Assembly (NCBI RefSeq): GCF_016908975.1
Contig: NZ_JAFBEX010000005.1
Location: 1-64,000, forward strand
Source of the DNA: Neobacillus cucumis
Lineage (GTDB): Bacteria; Bacillota; Bacilli; Bacillales; Cytobacillaceae
Direction of reading: 5' to 3'
DNA: 64,000 nucleotides
Below the pieces are notes generated by a model. It was given only the letters and a program-made list of their open reading frames with translations. It did no database searches and had not been told where the DNA came from. Both the position numbers and the translations under genes were made by a program. The first letter of the stretch is position 1. Each line of letters begins with the position of its first letter. Shown here one piece after another: positions 56,411 through 64,000 of this stretch.

Positions 56411-56427
56411 TTGGCACGGTTCTTGCA
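56411..56427 (+). promoter_or_regulatory. Sigma-54 (SigL) -24/-12 promoter of the aco operon
   Basis: TTGGCACG-GTTC-TTGCA: GG at 56413-56414 and GC at 56425-56426, the full consensus TGGCACG-N4-TTGCA. B. subtilis acoABCL is SigL-dependent and activated by AcoR, whose gene lies at the end of this cluster. Confidence 0.92.
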
Positions 56428-56468
56428 TAATTAAAGTTGTAATGAATTTTTCCAGGGAGGCTGAAAAA

Positions 56469-57461
56469 ATGAGAACGATGGATAGTAAAGATGTAGCTTT
56501 AACAAAGGAAAAAGCACAATGGATGTATCAAAAAATGCTGGAAATCCGTAATTTTGAGGACAGAGTGCATGAGTTATTTGCACAGGGTATCCTGCCAGGA
56601 TTTGTTCATTTATACGCAGGAGAAGAAGCCGTAGCTGTGGGCGTTTGTGCCCATTTAACCGATAAAGATAGTATAACAAGCACCCATCGAGGACACGGTC
56701 ATTGTATTGCCAAAGGCTGTGATTTAAATGGAATGATGGCAGAAATCTATGGGAAAGTAACTGGATTATGCAAAGGAAAGGGCGGATCCATGCATATTGC
56801 AGATTTAGATAAAGGGATGTTGGGTGCCAATGGAATTGTCGGCGGAGGCTTTCCTCTTGCATGCGGTTCTGCCTTAACAGCGAAGTATAAAAAGACAGGA
56901 GATGTAAGCGTTTGCTTCTTTGGGGATGGCGCCCAAAATCACGGGACTTTCCATGAAGGAATTAATCTTGCTGCTATTTGGAATCTTCCAGTCATTTTTG
57001 TTGCCGAAAATAATGGCTTTGCTGAAGCTACTCCATTTACCTACGCGTCCAGCTGTAAATCCATTGTCGATCGGGCGATTGGCTATAATATCCCAGGTAT
57101 TAAGGTGGATGGAAAAGATGTACTCGCAGTCTACCAAGCTGCAGAAGAAGCTGTCGCCAGGGCACGCCGCGGGGAAGGTCCAACTCTAATTGAATGTGTG
57201 ACGTATCGAAATTATGGCCATTTCGAGGGAGATGCTCAAAAGTACAAAACCGAGCAAGAAAAGGTCGAACATAAAACGGAAAAAGATGCAAATCTACTGT
57301 TTAGAAATCATTTGCTGAGCCAGGGGCTATTAACTGAAAACGAATTAACCACTTTAGAACAATCCGTTGAAGATGCAGTTAATCAAGCTGTAAAGTTTAG
57401 TGAAGAAAGTCCATATCCAAGTCCTTCTGAGTTGTTAACCGATGTATACGTATCTTATTAA
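56469..57461 (+). CDS. acoA: Acetoin dehydrogenase E1 alpha subunit
   Basis: 330 aa. With AcoB it forms the TPP-dependent E1 that cleaves acetoin to acetaldehyde and an acetyl group. The TPP motif FFGDGAQNHGTFHEGINLAAI (first part) is near residue 155, ending in AENN. THRGHGHCIAKGCD near residue 75 and RNYGHFEGD near residue 255 are E1-alpha features. GGGAGG precedes ATG 56469; the frame upstream of it is not used. First gene after the sigma-54 promoter. Confidence 0.95.
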   Translation: MRTMDSKDVALTKEKAQWMYQKMLEIRNFEDRVHELFAQGILPGFVHLYAGEEAVAVGVCAHLTDKDSITSTHRGHGHCIAKGCDLNGMMAEIYGKVTGLCKGKGGSMHIADLDKGMLGANGIVGGGFPLACGSALTAKYKKTGDVSVCFFGDGAQNHGTFHEGINLAAIWNLPVIFVAENNGFAEATPFTYASSCKSIVDRAIGYNIPGIKVDGKDVLAVYQAAEEAVARARRGEGPTLIECVTYRNYGHFEGDAQKYKTEQEKVEHKTEKDANLLFRNHLLSQGLLTENELTTLEQSVEDAVNQAVKFSEESPYPSPSELLTDVYVSY

Positions 57462-57578
57462 AATGGAAAGCACGGTGAACGGAGGTCCAAAAGGACGTCT
57501 TTAAGGAACGACCAGAATTTATATTTTGGGATTAGGAATATTTTTTCGGATGGACTAATTTAAAGGAGGAATTCGATT

Positions 57579-58607
57579 ATGACAAGGAAATTGAGTATGT
57601 CTGCTGCGATTAATGAGGCTATGAAACTTGCAATGCGTAAAGACGAAAATGTCATTTTATTAGGTGAGGACGTGGCCGGCGGGGCTGAAGTGGATCACTT
57701 ACTGGACGAAGATGCATGGGGCGGAGTACTCGGGGTCACAAAAGGGCTTGTTCAGGAGTTTGGACGGGAGAGAATTTTGGATACCCCTATTACAGAAGCA
57801 GGTTATATGGGTGCAGCGATGGCGGCGGCATCAACCGGTTTAAGGCCAATTGCTGAATTAATGTTTAACGACTTTATTGGAAGCTGTTTAGATGAAGTAT
57901 TAAATCAAGGGGCAAAGTTCCGCTATATGTTTGGGGGCAAGGCGCAGGTTCCAGTTACAATCCGAACCATGCATGGTGCTGGATTTAGAGCGGCTGCCCA
58001 GCACTCCCAAAGTTTATATGCTCTGTTTACTGCGATTCCAGGTGTGAAAGTGGTTGTCCCATCCACGCCTTATGAAGCAAAAGGACTATTACTCGCTGCA
58101 ATCGAAGATAACGATCCTGTCATCTTTTTTGAGGATAAAACACTCTATAATATGACAGGAGATGTTCCAGAAGGTTATTATACGATTCCAATTGGCAAAG
58201 CAGATATCAAGCGGGAAGGGTCAGATGTAACTATTGTTGCGGTTGGTAAGATGGTACATACCGCATTGGAAGCTGCTGAGCAGCTTTCAGTAAAAGGAAT
58301 TGAAGTGGAAGTCGTTGATCCGCGCAGCCTGTCACCAATGGATGAAGAAACGATTCTAACATCTGTAGCAAAAACCAACCGCCTAATTGTTATCGATGAG
58401 GCAAATCCAAGATGCAGTATTGCTACGGATATCGCAGCACTTGTTGCGGATAAAGGGTTTGATACACTTGATGCCCCAATTAAACGGATTACGGCACCAC
58501 ACACGCCTGTACCTTTCTCACCGGTGCTCGAGGATATTTATCTGCCTAAAGCAGAAACAGTGGTTAAAGTGGCAGCCGAATTAGTCGGAACACCCCTAGA
58601 AGTATAA
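57579..58607 (+). CDS. acoB: Acetoin dehydrogenase E1 beta subunit
   Basis: 342 aa transketolase-like E1 beta. VILLGEDVAGGAEVDH near residue 25, DTPITEAGYMGAAMAAA near residue 66, MHGAGFRAAAQHSQSLYA near residue 130 and EVVDPRSLSPMDEETI near residue 247. AAAGGAGG precedes the ATG. Separated from acoA by 117 bases with no terminator seen. Confidence 0.95.
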   Translation: MTRKLSMSAAINEAMKLAMRKDENVILLGEDVAGGAEVDHLLDEDAWGGVLGVTKGLVQEFGRERILDTPITEAGYMGAAMAAASTGLRPIAELMFNDFIGSCLDEVLNQGAKFRYMFGGKAQVPVTIRTMHGAGFRAAAQHSQSLYALFTAIPGVKVVVPSTPYEAKGLLLAAIEDNDPVIFFEDKTLYNMTGDVPEGYYTIPIGKADIKREGSDVTIVAVGKMVHTALEAAEQLSVKGIEVEVVDPRSLSPMDEETILTSVAKTNRLIVIDEANPRCSIATDIAALVADKGFDTLDAPIKRITAPHTPVPFSPVLEDIYLPKAETVVKVAAELVGTPLEV

Positions 58608-58636
58608 ATCAGAGAGCATGGGAAGGAGAGATCAAC

Positions 58637-59869
58637 GTGGCGGTAGAAGTCGTGATGCCGAAATTGGGAATGGCCATGAAAGAAGGCACTGTTTCGATAT
58701 GGAATAAAGGAGTCGGAGACCCTGTTGAAAAGGGTGAACCGATTGCAAGTGTCAGCTCAGAGAAGATAGAAATTGATGTGGAATCTCCTGCAAAGGGAAC
58801 AGTATTGAAAATTACTGTTCCCGAAGGAGAAGGGGTTCCGCCTGGTACTGTAATTTGTTATGTCGGAATTCCGGGTGAAGAAGTAGCTGCCGCGTTGGCA
58901 GTCGAAGGAGCCCAAAAGCCTGCACTGGAAAATGTTGCACCTGTAAATGAAAAACATGAGCCTATCTCTTCAGTAAAAACGGCTCGGAATCGCGTGAAAA
59001 TTTCCCCAGTCGCTAGGAAAATCGCGGAGGCGGCCAACCTTACTATTGAACATATCAATGGATCTGGGCCGGGAGGAAGAATAACAAAGGAAGATGTAGA
59101 GGTAGCTATAAAGAATTCATCTTCGCCTCAGACTGTGGAGGAAAAAATAACGATCGAAACTTCGGTGCAGCCATTAGAAGAGACCCAGCAAATCCCGGTC
59201 AGCGGAATTCGAAAAGTAATTGCAGGACGCATGTACGATAGCCTGCAAAAAACAGCACAGCTAACGATTAACATGAAGGTCGATGTAACGGATTTAATTG
59301 CGTTACAAAAGCAAATAGCTCAAACCGTTCAAAATCGTTATGATCAAAAATTAACGGTGACCGACTTTATTGCGCGAGCCGTTGTGCTTTCACTGCAGAA
59401 GCACGGGGAGATGAATAGTGCGTATATGGACGACAAAATTCATTTGTTCAACAACGTCCATCTTGGCATGGCTGTTGCGCTTGAAAAAGGGTTAGTGGTT
59501 CCAGTCATCCGCAATGCTGAAAGTTGTTCACTTATTGATTTGTCTCGAAACATTAAAACCCTTGCACAAAAAGCAAGAGAAGCTCAGCTTAATCTTGAGG
59601 AAATGCAAGGTTCCACGTTTACAATTAGTAATCTCGGAGCCTACGGTGTTGAGCATTTTACACCAGTCTTAAATCCACCTGAAACAGGGATTCTTGGTGT
59701 CGGTGCTGTTTATGATACCCCAACCTATATTGGTGAAAATTTAGAAAGAAGAAGCATTCTTCCGCTCAGTCTGACATTTGACCACCGTGTTCTTGATGGC
59801 GCTCCAGCTGCAGCATTTTTACAAACGGTCAAGCTGTATTTAGAAGAGCCGATAACCATGCTTTTATAG
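58637..59869 (+). CDS. acoC: Acetoin dehydrogenase E2, dihydrolipoyl acetyltransferase
   Basis: 410 aa. The N-terminal lipoyl domain (residues about 3-77) has its lipoylated Lys in SSEKIEIDVESP. A peripheral-subunit binding domain follows at residues about 118-155 (KISPVARKIAEAANL, GRITKEDV). The C-terminal catalytic domain has the HxxxDG motif DHRVLDGAP near residue 380. Moves the acetyl group to CoA. The start is GTG after GGAGAG. Confidence 0.95.
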   Translation: MAVEVVMPKLGMAMKEGTVSIWNKGVGDPVEKGEPIASVSSEKIEIDVESPAKGTVLKITVPEGEGVPPGTVICYVGIPGEEVAAALAVEGAQKPALENVAPVNEKHEPISSVKTARNRVKISPVARKIAEAANLTIEHINGSGPGGRITKEDVEVAIKNSSSPQTVEEKITIETSVQPLEETQQIPVSGIRKVIAGRMYDSLQKTAQLTINMKVDVTDLIALQKQIAQTVQNRYDQKLTVTDFIARAVVLSLQKHGEMNSAYMDDKIHLFNNVHLGMAVALEKGLVVPVIRNAESCSLIDLSRNIKTLAQKAREAQLNLEEMQGSTFTISNLGAYGVEHFTPVLNPPETGILGVGAVYDTPTYIGENLERRSILPLSLTFDHRVLDGAPAAAFLQTVKLYLEEPITMLL

Positions 59870-59885
59870 AAAGAAGGGAACTCTT

Positions 59886-61265
59886 TTGGCATCAATCGCA
59901 ATAATAGGTGGTGGTCCTGCTGGATATGTGGCTGCAATTATTGCAGCCCAGCAAGGGCATGAAGTGACAATAATAGACCAGGGACCGCTTGGAGGCACTT
60001 GTTTAAATGAAGGGTGCATGCCTACTAAAGCCCTCTTAGAAAGTGCTGGAGTGTACAATAAACTTCAAAATGCGAGTGAGTTTGGGATTCGTCTTCCTTC
60101 CGGCAGCATTGAAATCGATTGGAATGTCGTCCAGGGTCGAAAAAACAAGATTGTTTCCACACTGGTTCAAGGAATCCAATATTTAATGAGGAAAAATAAA
60201 GTAAAGGTAGTAAAGGGATCGGCATCTTTCCTAACAAGCCGGGTTTTACGGATTGAGCATAATGGGAAACAAGAAGAGATAACGGCAGACAAAGTGATCA
60301 TCGCTGCAGGATCTGAACCCATCCAGCTGCCATTTGCCCCATTTGACGGCGATTGGATCATTCATAGTGGTCAGGCGATGTCACTTCAGTCCATTCCTTC
60401 CTCCTTGCTAATTGTCGGTGGGGGTGTAATCGGCTGCGAGTTTGCTAGTATTTTTAGCAGATTGGGAACAAAGGTCACCATTGTTGAGATGGCGGATCAG
60501 CTGCTGCCGGGAGAAGATAAAGATGTAGCTGAGATCTTACATAAGGAGCTTGAAAACGACGGTGTAACGATCTATCCTTCTACTAGACTAAAAGATTTAA
60601 ATAAGGACCAGAAGAAGGCGTTTTTTGAAAACGATAAAGGTCTCCATGAGCTTGAGTCAGATATGGTCCTCGTTTCGATTGGCCGTAAACCAAGGGTGAA
60701 TAGCTTAGGTCTAGAGAACATCGGCATTGATTTTACAAGGCAAGGAATTGTCGTAAATGAGCAAATGCAAACAAACATGCCGAATATCTATGCCTGTGGA
60801 GACGTCATCGGTGGGATTCAATTGGCCCATGTGGCGTTCCATGAGGGAACAGTTGCCGCTTTAAACACTTGCGGATTGGATGCGCAGGTAAATTATCGTG
60901 CTGTACCCCGCTGCATTTATACCTCACCTGAAATTGCCAGCGTAGGGTTAACAGAAAAGCAGGCTATTGACCAATATGGTGACATAAGAGTTGGGGAGTT
61001 TCCTTTCTCCGCAAACGGCAAGGCGTTAATTTCCAATGAACAAGCTGGAAAGGTAAAGGTGTTGGTTGAACCAGAGTATGGGGAAATCGTTGGGGTTTCA
61101 ATTGTTGGACCCCATGCCACCGAACTAATTGGGCAAGGCACCGTCATGCTCCATGCTGAGTTGACAACAGACACTATGGAACAATTTATTGCTGCCCACC
61201 CAAGTCTTTCTGAGGCCATCCATGAAGCAATCCTTAGTGCTGTTGGACATGCTGTTCATGTATAA
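59886..61265 (+). CDS. acoL: Acetoin dehydrogenase E3, dihydrolipoamide dehydrogenase
   Basis: 459 aa FAD enzyme that reoxidises the lipoyl groups using NAD+. The FAD motif GGGPAGYVAAIIAAQQGHEV is at residues about 8-27, the redox disulfide GGTCLNEGCMPTK near residue 38, the NAD motif VGGGVIGCEFASIF near residue 178 and the dimer-interface base HAHPS-equivalent AAHPSLSEAIHEA near residue 437. The start is TTG after AAAGAAGGGA. Only 12-17 bases separate it from its neighbours. Confidence 0.95.
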   Translation: MASIAIIGGGPAGYVAAIIAAQQGHEVTIIDQGPLGGTCLNEGCMPTKALLESAGVYNKLQNASEFGIRLPSGSIEIDWNVVQGRKNKIVSTLVQGIQYLMRKNKVKVVKGSASFLTSRVLRIEHNGKQEEITADKVIIAAGSEPIQLPFAPFDGDWIIHSGQAMSLQSIPSSLLIVGGGVIGCEFASIFSRLGTKVTIVEMADQLLPGEDKDVAEILHKELENDGVTIYPSTRLKDLNKDQKKAFFENDKGLHELESDMVLVSIGRKPRVNSLGLENIGIDFTRQGIVVNEQMQTNMPNIYACGDVIGGIQLAHVAFHEGTVAALNTCGLDAQVNYRAVPRCIYTSPEIASVGLTEKQAIDQYGDIRVGEFPFSANGKALISNEQAGKVKVLVEPEYGEIVGVSIVGPHATELIGQGTVMLHAELTTDTMEQFIAAHPSLSEAIHEAILSAVGHAVHV

Positions 61266-61282
61266 GAAAAGGAGAAATGTGT

Positions 61283-62338
61283 ATGAAAGCTGCTCTTTGG
61301 TATAACCAAAAAGATATAAGAGTCGAAAAAATTCCAGAACCTTTGATTGAAGAAGATCAGGTGAAAATAAAAGTATCCTATTGTGGCATTTGTGGTTCGG
61401 ATTTACATGAATATTTGGCTGGACCTATTTTCGTTCCAGTAGAAGAACCCCATCCAATTTCTAAGGATAAAGCTCCAATTGTTATGGGGCATGAGTATGC
61501 CGGGGAAGTGACAGCAGTTGGGGAAGCTGTAACAGGTATTAAAGTAGGTGACCGAGTGTGTGTAGAACCGATTTACAGCTGCGGGAAGTGTTCCTCTTGC
61601 AAAAAGGGTCACTATAATGTTTGTGAACAATTAGGTTTTATTGGTCTATCCGGGGGCTTGGGCGGTTTTTCAGAATACAGCGTTGTACCATCAAAGATGG
61701 TTCATAAAATTCCAGACCATATGTCATGGGAACAAGCGGCGCTTGTTGAACCAACAGCTGTTGCCGTTCACGCAGTTCGCCAAAGTGATATGAAGATTGG
61801 GGATTCCATTGCCGTGATCGGTACGGGACCAATTGGATTATTAGTTATTCAAGCTGCTAAAGCTGCAGGGGCTAGTCAAATTATTGCAGTAGAGGTTTCA
61901 GCTGAACGCCGTGAGATTGCTAAACAAGTTGGAGCCCACATCGTCATTGATCCTATCGAAGTAAATCCCGTTGAAGCTATAAAAGAATATACAAATGGAC
62001 TTGGGGTTGATGTAGCATTTGAGGTAGCTGGAATCGAAGCCACTATTAATACCGCGATTGAATCCACAAAAGCAGAAGGTAATGTGGTGAATATCAGCAT
62101 ATGGGAAAAGCCAGCTAGTATCCCAGTCAATAATTTTATTTTAACTGAGAGAAAAATGACTAGTATAATAGCTTATCGCAACATTTTTCCACAAGTTATT
62201 CAACTTATTGCCAATGGGCAAATCCAAGCAGCGGAATTAGTGACTAAAAAAATATCTATTGAGCAAATCGTTTCTGAAGGATTTGAAGCATTAACTAAAA
62301 ACAAGAACCAAATTAAGATCCTAGTAGATCCCTCCTAA
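61283..62338 (+). CDS. bdhA: (R,R)-butanediol dehydrogenase (acetoin reductase), MDR family
   Basis: 351 aa zinc-dependent medium-chain dehydrogenase. Catalytic zinc site YCGICGSDLHEY near residue 35 and GHEYAGEV near residue 68; structural zinc cysteines in SCGKCSSCKKGHYNVC near residue 96; NAD motif GTGPIGLLVIQAA near residue 178. Interconverts acetoin and 2,3-butanediol, feeding the aco complex. ATG 61277 is too near AAAGGAG; ATG 61283 is used. Eighteen bases after acoL, so probably in the same operon; in B. subtilis bdhA is elsewhere. Confidence 0.92.
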   Translation: MKAALWYNQKDIRVEKIPEPLIEEDQVKIKVSYCGICGSDLHEYLAGPIFVPVEEPHPISKDKAPIVMGHEYAGEVTAVGEAVTGIKVGDRVCVEPIYSCGKCSSCKKGHYNVCEQLGFIGLSGGLGGFSEYSVVPSKMVHKIPDHMSWEQAALVEPTAVAVHAVRQSDMKIGDSIAVIGTGPIGLLVIQAAKAAGASQIIAVEVSAERREIAKQVGAHIVIDPIEVNPVEAIKEYTNGLGVDVAFEVAGIEATINTAIESTKAEGNVVNISIWEKPASIPVNNFILTERKMTSIIAYRNIFPQVIQLIANGQIQAAELVTKKISIEQIVSEGFEALTKNKNQIKILVDPS

Positions 62339-62358
62339 TAATGATTCTATAAAATTAT

Positions 62359-62392
62359 CAAGCTATGCGTTTAATGCGCATAGCTTTTTCGA
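62359..62392 (+). terminator. Terminator of acoABCL-bdhA
   Basis: AAGCTATGCG (62360-62369) and CGCATAGCTT (62377-62386), then TTTTC. Confidence 0.87.
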
Positions 62393-62419
62393 ATTTTCTA
62401 TATAATGACAATTGTATGA

Positions 62420-62448
62420 TTGAAAGCGCATTCCTAGTTTTGTATAAT
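62420..62448 (+). promoter_or_regulatory. acoR SigA promoter with overlapping cre-like site
   Basis: TTGAAA (62420-62425), 17-base spacer, TATAAT (62443-62448). TGAAAGCGCATTCC (62421-62434) fits the CcpA cre consensus at most positions and covers the -35. B. subtilis acoR is likewise under CcpA carbon catabolite repression. Confidence 0.75.
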
Positions 62449-62578
62449 TAGAATTGTACGTTTAACCAACACGTTTTGACGTATTTCTTCTAATACTCCT
62501 TTTTTCTTCGCAAGATTTACAACAAGTAACTATCACAAATAAATGTAGAAAATATTTCCTATGGGTACAGGAGGGTTT

Positions 62579-64000
62579 ATGAATACTACTTTTTATTTTG
62601 ATGCTTGGAAGCGATTTGTTAAAGAAGGAATTCTTGATTCAGCACGGTTGAACAAACGAATTTCGGAATCCTGGCACCGCTGTAAAAAAGAAAAGGTAAA
62701 CCCTTATTTAAAAAAAGGCCTGGATTTATTATCAGAAGAAGAACTGAATGCCAAAAAAGTAAAGAATTCTCTGCTGATCGAAATGGCCTCTCCTTATATA
62801 AAAAAGATGGATCAGGCGATTAAAGATTCTGGAATGATGGCACTTTTGGTCGATCCGGATGGATATGTTCTATCTTTAACAGGAAACCAACAAACCTTAT
62901 CGGATGCAAGAAAAATTAATTTTGTTGAAGGAGTGCGCTGGACTGAGGCAGAGGTCGGTACAAATGCTATTGGGACAGCGTTACAGACAAAAGAAGCGGT
63001 AACGATTAATGGGGCAGAACATTATTCCGTCGCTTCCCATCAATGGAGCTGTTCCGCCACACCTATTTTTCACGATAATGGAAACCTATTGGGGGTCATT
63101 GATGTTTCATGCCCTGTTAACTATTCGCACCCCTTTATGCTTGGAATGGTCACATCGATTTCATATGCCATTGAAAAAGAAATCAGCAAGCGTTGCCATT
63201 TAGAAGAAATAATACTTTTCCAGCAAGCAGGCCACCTGGTAGAGACCTATCAAAGCCAGCCCTTTCTGGTATGTAATCTAAAACAAATGATCATATCAGC
63301 AAGTAAGCCACTTAGGGAAAAGTTCCCTCAATTAATCGGCATGAACCTGTACGAACTATTACATAACGGATACCAAATTGATGTTGAAATGCCATTCCAT
63401 TCAAAGGAAAACAATAGGATCATCGGAAGCTGCTATTTCCTTTCAGAGAGAATTACTCATCGTAAAAACGTATCTTTTCAAGCAAAAAGTCACTCAAAAT
63501 CCTTTATCTTTAAAGGAGAGTGTGGAACGAGTGAGGTTTTTCAAAATACATTAGCCAAAGTTAAGCTTGTAGCTCCAACAGATGCCACCGTGTTTATTTC
63601 AGGTGAAACCGGTTCAGGAAAAGAGCTGATTGCTCGGGCCATTCATGACAACAGCCCCCGAAAAGATGGGCCATTTATTTCAATAAATTGTGGAGCAATC
63701 CCGAAAGACCTTATGGAAAGTGAGCTTTTTGGCTATGTCGAAGGGGCTTTTACCGGGGCAAGACGGCAAGGCTATAAAGGTAAATTTGAACAGGCTCAGG
63801 AAGGGACGATATTTCTTGATGAGATAGGTGAAATCCCGCACTCCATGCAGGTGGCCTTATTGCGTGTACTACAGGAGAAGAAAGTCTCTCCGATTGGGAG
63901 TACGAGGGAAATCCCATTGGATGTCCGTTTTATTACAGCAACCCACCGTGATATTACGAAACTTGTAAAAGATGGGGATTTTCGGGAAGATCTCTATTAT
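62579..64000 (+). CDS. acoR: Sigma-54-dependent activator AcoR (partial, runs off the window)
   Basis: First 474 codons, open to the window end. The N-terminal region has the sensor/GAF part (SESWHRCKKE near residue 28, VRWTEAEVGTNAIGTALQT near residue 120). The AAA+ domain has Walker A SGETGSGKELIARAIH near residue 341, the sigma-54 contact motif ESELFGYVEGAFTGA near residue 380 and Walker B GTIFLDEIGEIP near residue 410. Missing: the end of the AAA+ domain and the C-terminal Fis-type HTH. AGGAGGG precedes the ATG. Activates the -24/-12 promoter at 56411 in response to acetoin. Confidence 0.92.
   Translation, partial: MNTTFYFDAWKRFVKEGILDSARLNKRISESWHRCKKEKVNPYLKKGLDLLSEEELNAKKVKNSLLIEMASPYIKKMDQAIKDSGMMALLVDPDGYVLSLTGNQQTLSDARKINFVEGVRWTEAEVGTNAIGTALQTKEAVTINGAEHYSVASHQWSCSATPIFHDNGNLLGVIDVSCPVNYSHPFMLGMVTSISYAIEKEISKRCHLEEIILFQQAGHLVETYQSQPFLVCNLKQMIISASKPLREKFPQLIGMNLYELLHNGYQIDVEMPFHSKENNRIIGSCYFLSERITHRKNVSFQAKSHSKSFIFKGECGTSEVFQNTLAKVKLVAPTDATVFISGETGSGKELIARAIHDNSPRKDGPFISINCGAIPKDLMESELFGYVEGAFTGARRQGYKGKFEQAQEGTIFLDEIGEIPHSMQVALLRVLQEKKVSPIGSTREIPLDVRFITATHRDITKLVKDGDFREDLYY

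Noticed and set aside
56442..56468. Upstream start for acoA
   Set aside because: The in-frame extension runs through the ribosome site GGGAGG; ATG 56469 gives the family-length protein.

Overview
The window looks like chromosome from a spore-forming Bacillaceae (Bacillus sensu lato). The left third follows the Bacillus subtilis order closely: miaA-hfq-spoVK-hflX-ynbB-glnR-glnA, then lexA/yneA-yneB-ynzC-tkt-sirA-yneF, then ccdA-ccdC-yneK. Sporulation genes (spoVK, sirA, a Spo0E-like phosphatase), low GC, strong Shine-Dalgarno sites and SigA promoters all fit. One feature is unlike B. subtilis: a selenocysteine tRNA gene with a UCA anticodon at 21416-21512.

Layout. 1-412: an array of eight 52-bp repeats, arranged as two 208-bp blocks, cut by the window edge. 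496-21189: conserved core (mreBH, tRNA modification, Hfq, nitrogen control, SOS control, transketolase, a BmrCD-type ABC exporter, cytochrome c maturation). 21416-21512: tRNA-Sec. 21922-34044: an amino-acid catabolism block. It has a MocR-type regulator, two PatB/MalY-type C-S lyases, an AAT-family permease, RidA, a glutaredoxin-like protein, a third aminotransferase, a flavin amine oxidase, a broken M20 hydrolase, a VOC protein and a chimeric gene remnant. CCATACAA/TTGTATGG dyads precede the regulator and each of the three aminotransferase genes. 34406-46704: a second catabolic block with an RpiR regulator, a spermidine/putrescine-type ABC importer, a DUF1932 dehydrogenase, a metallohydrolase, an ACS-type MFS transporter and an RraA-like protein. 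A 14-bp palindrome, GTRRTA-WW-TATTAC, recurs around its transcription units. The block contains a decayed copy of its regulator and a transposase stub, and a tyrosine-recombinase remnant lies at each end.

47206-56196: secreted and membrane proteins. These are an M6 metalloprotease (immune inhibitor A type), an esterase-like phytase protein, a PhoX-type phosphatase behind a PhoP-box-like promoter, a CPBP protease, an alpha/beta hydrolase and its HTH regulator. 56411-64000: the acetoin dehydrogenase operon acoABCL with a butanediol dehydrogenase gene, behind a sigma-54 (-24/-12) promoter. The enhancer-binding regulator gene acoR follows, behind a SigA promoter overlapped by a cre-like site, and runs off the window.

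How it fits together: the conserved core flanks an accessory region (about 21.5-46.7 kb) that starts immediately downstream of tRNA-Sec and holds two locally coherent regulons with several decaying genes. Start codons were adjusted wherever a Shine-Dalgarno site or a known family N-terminus favoured an internal start. Functions are inferred from recalled family features; no database search was run.
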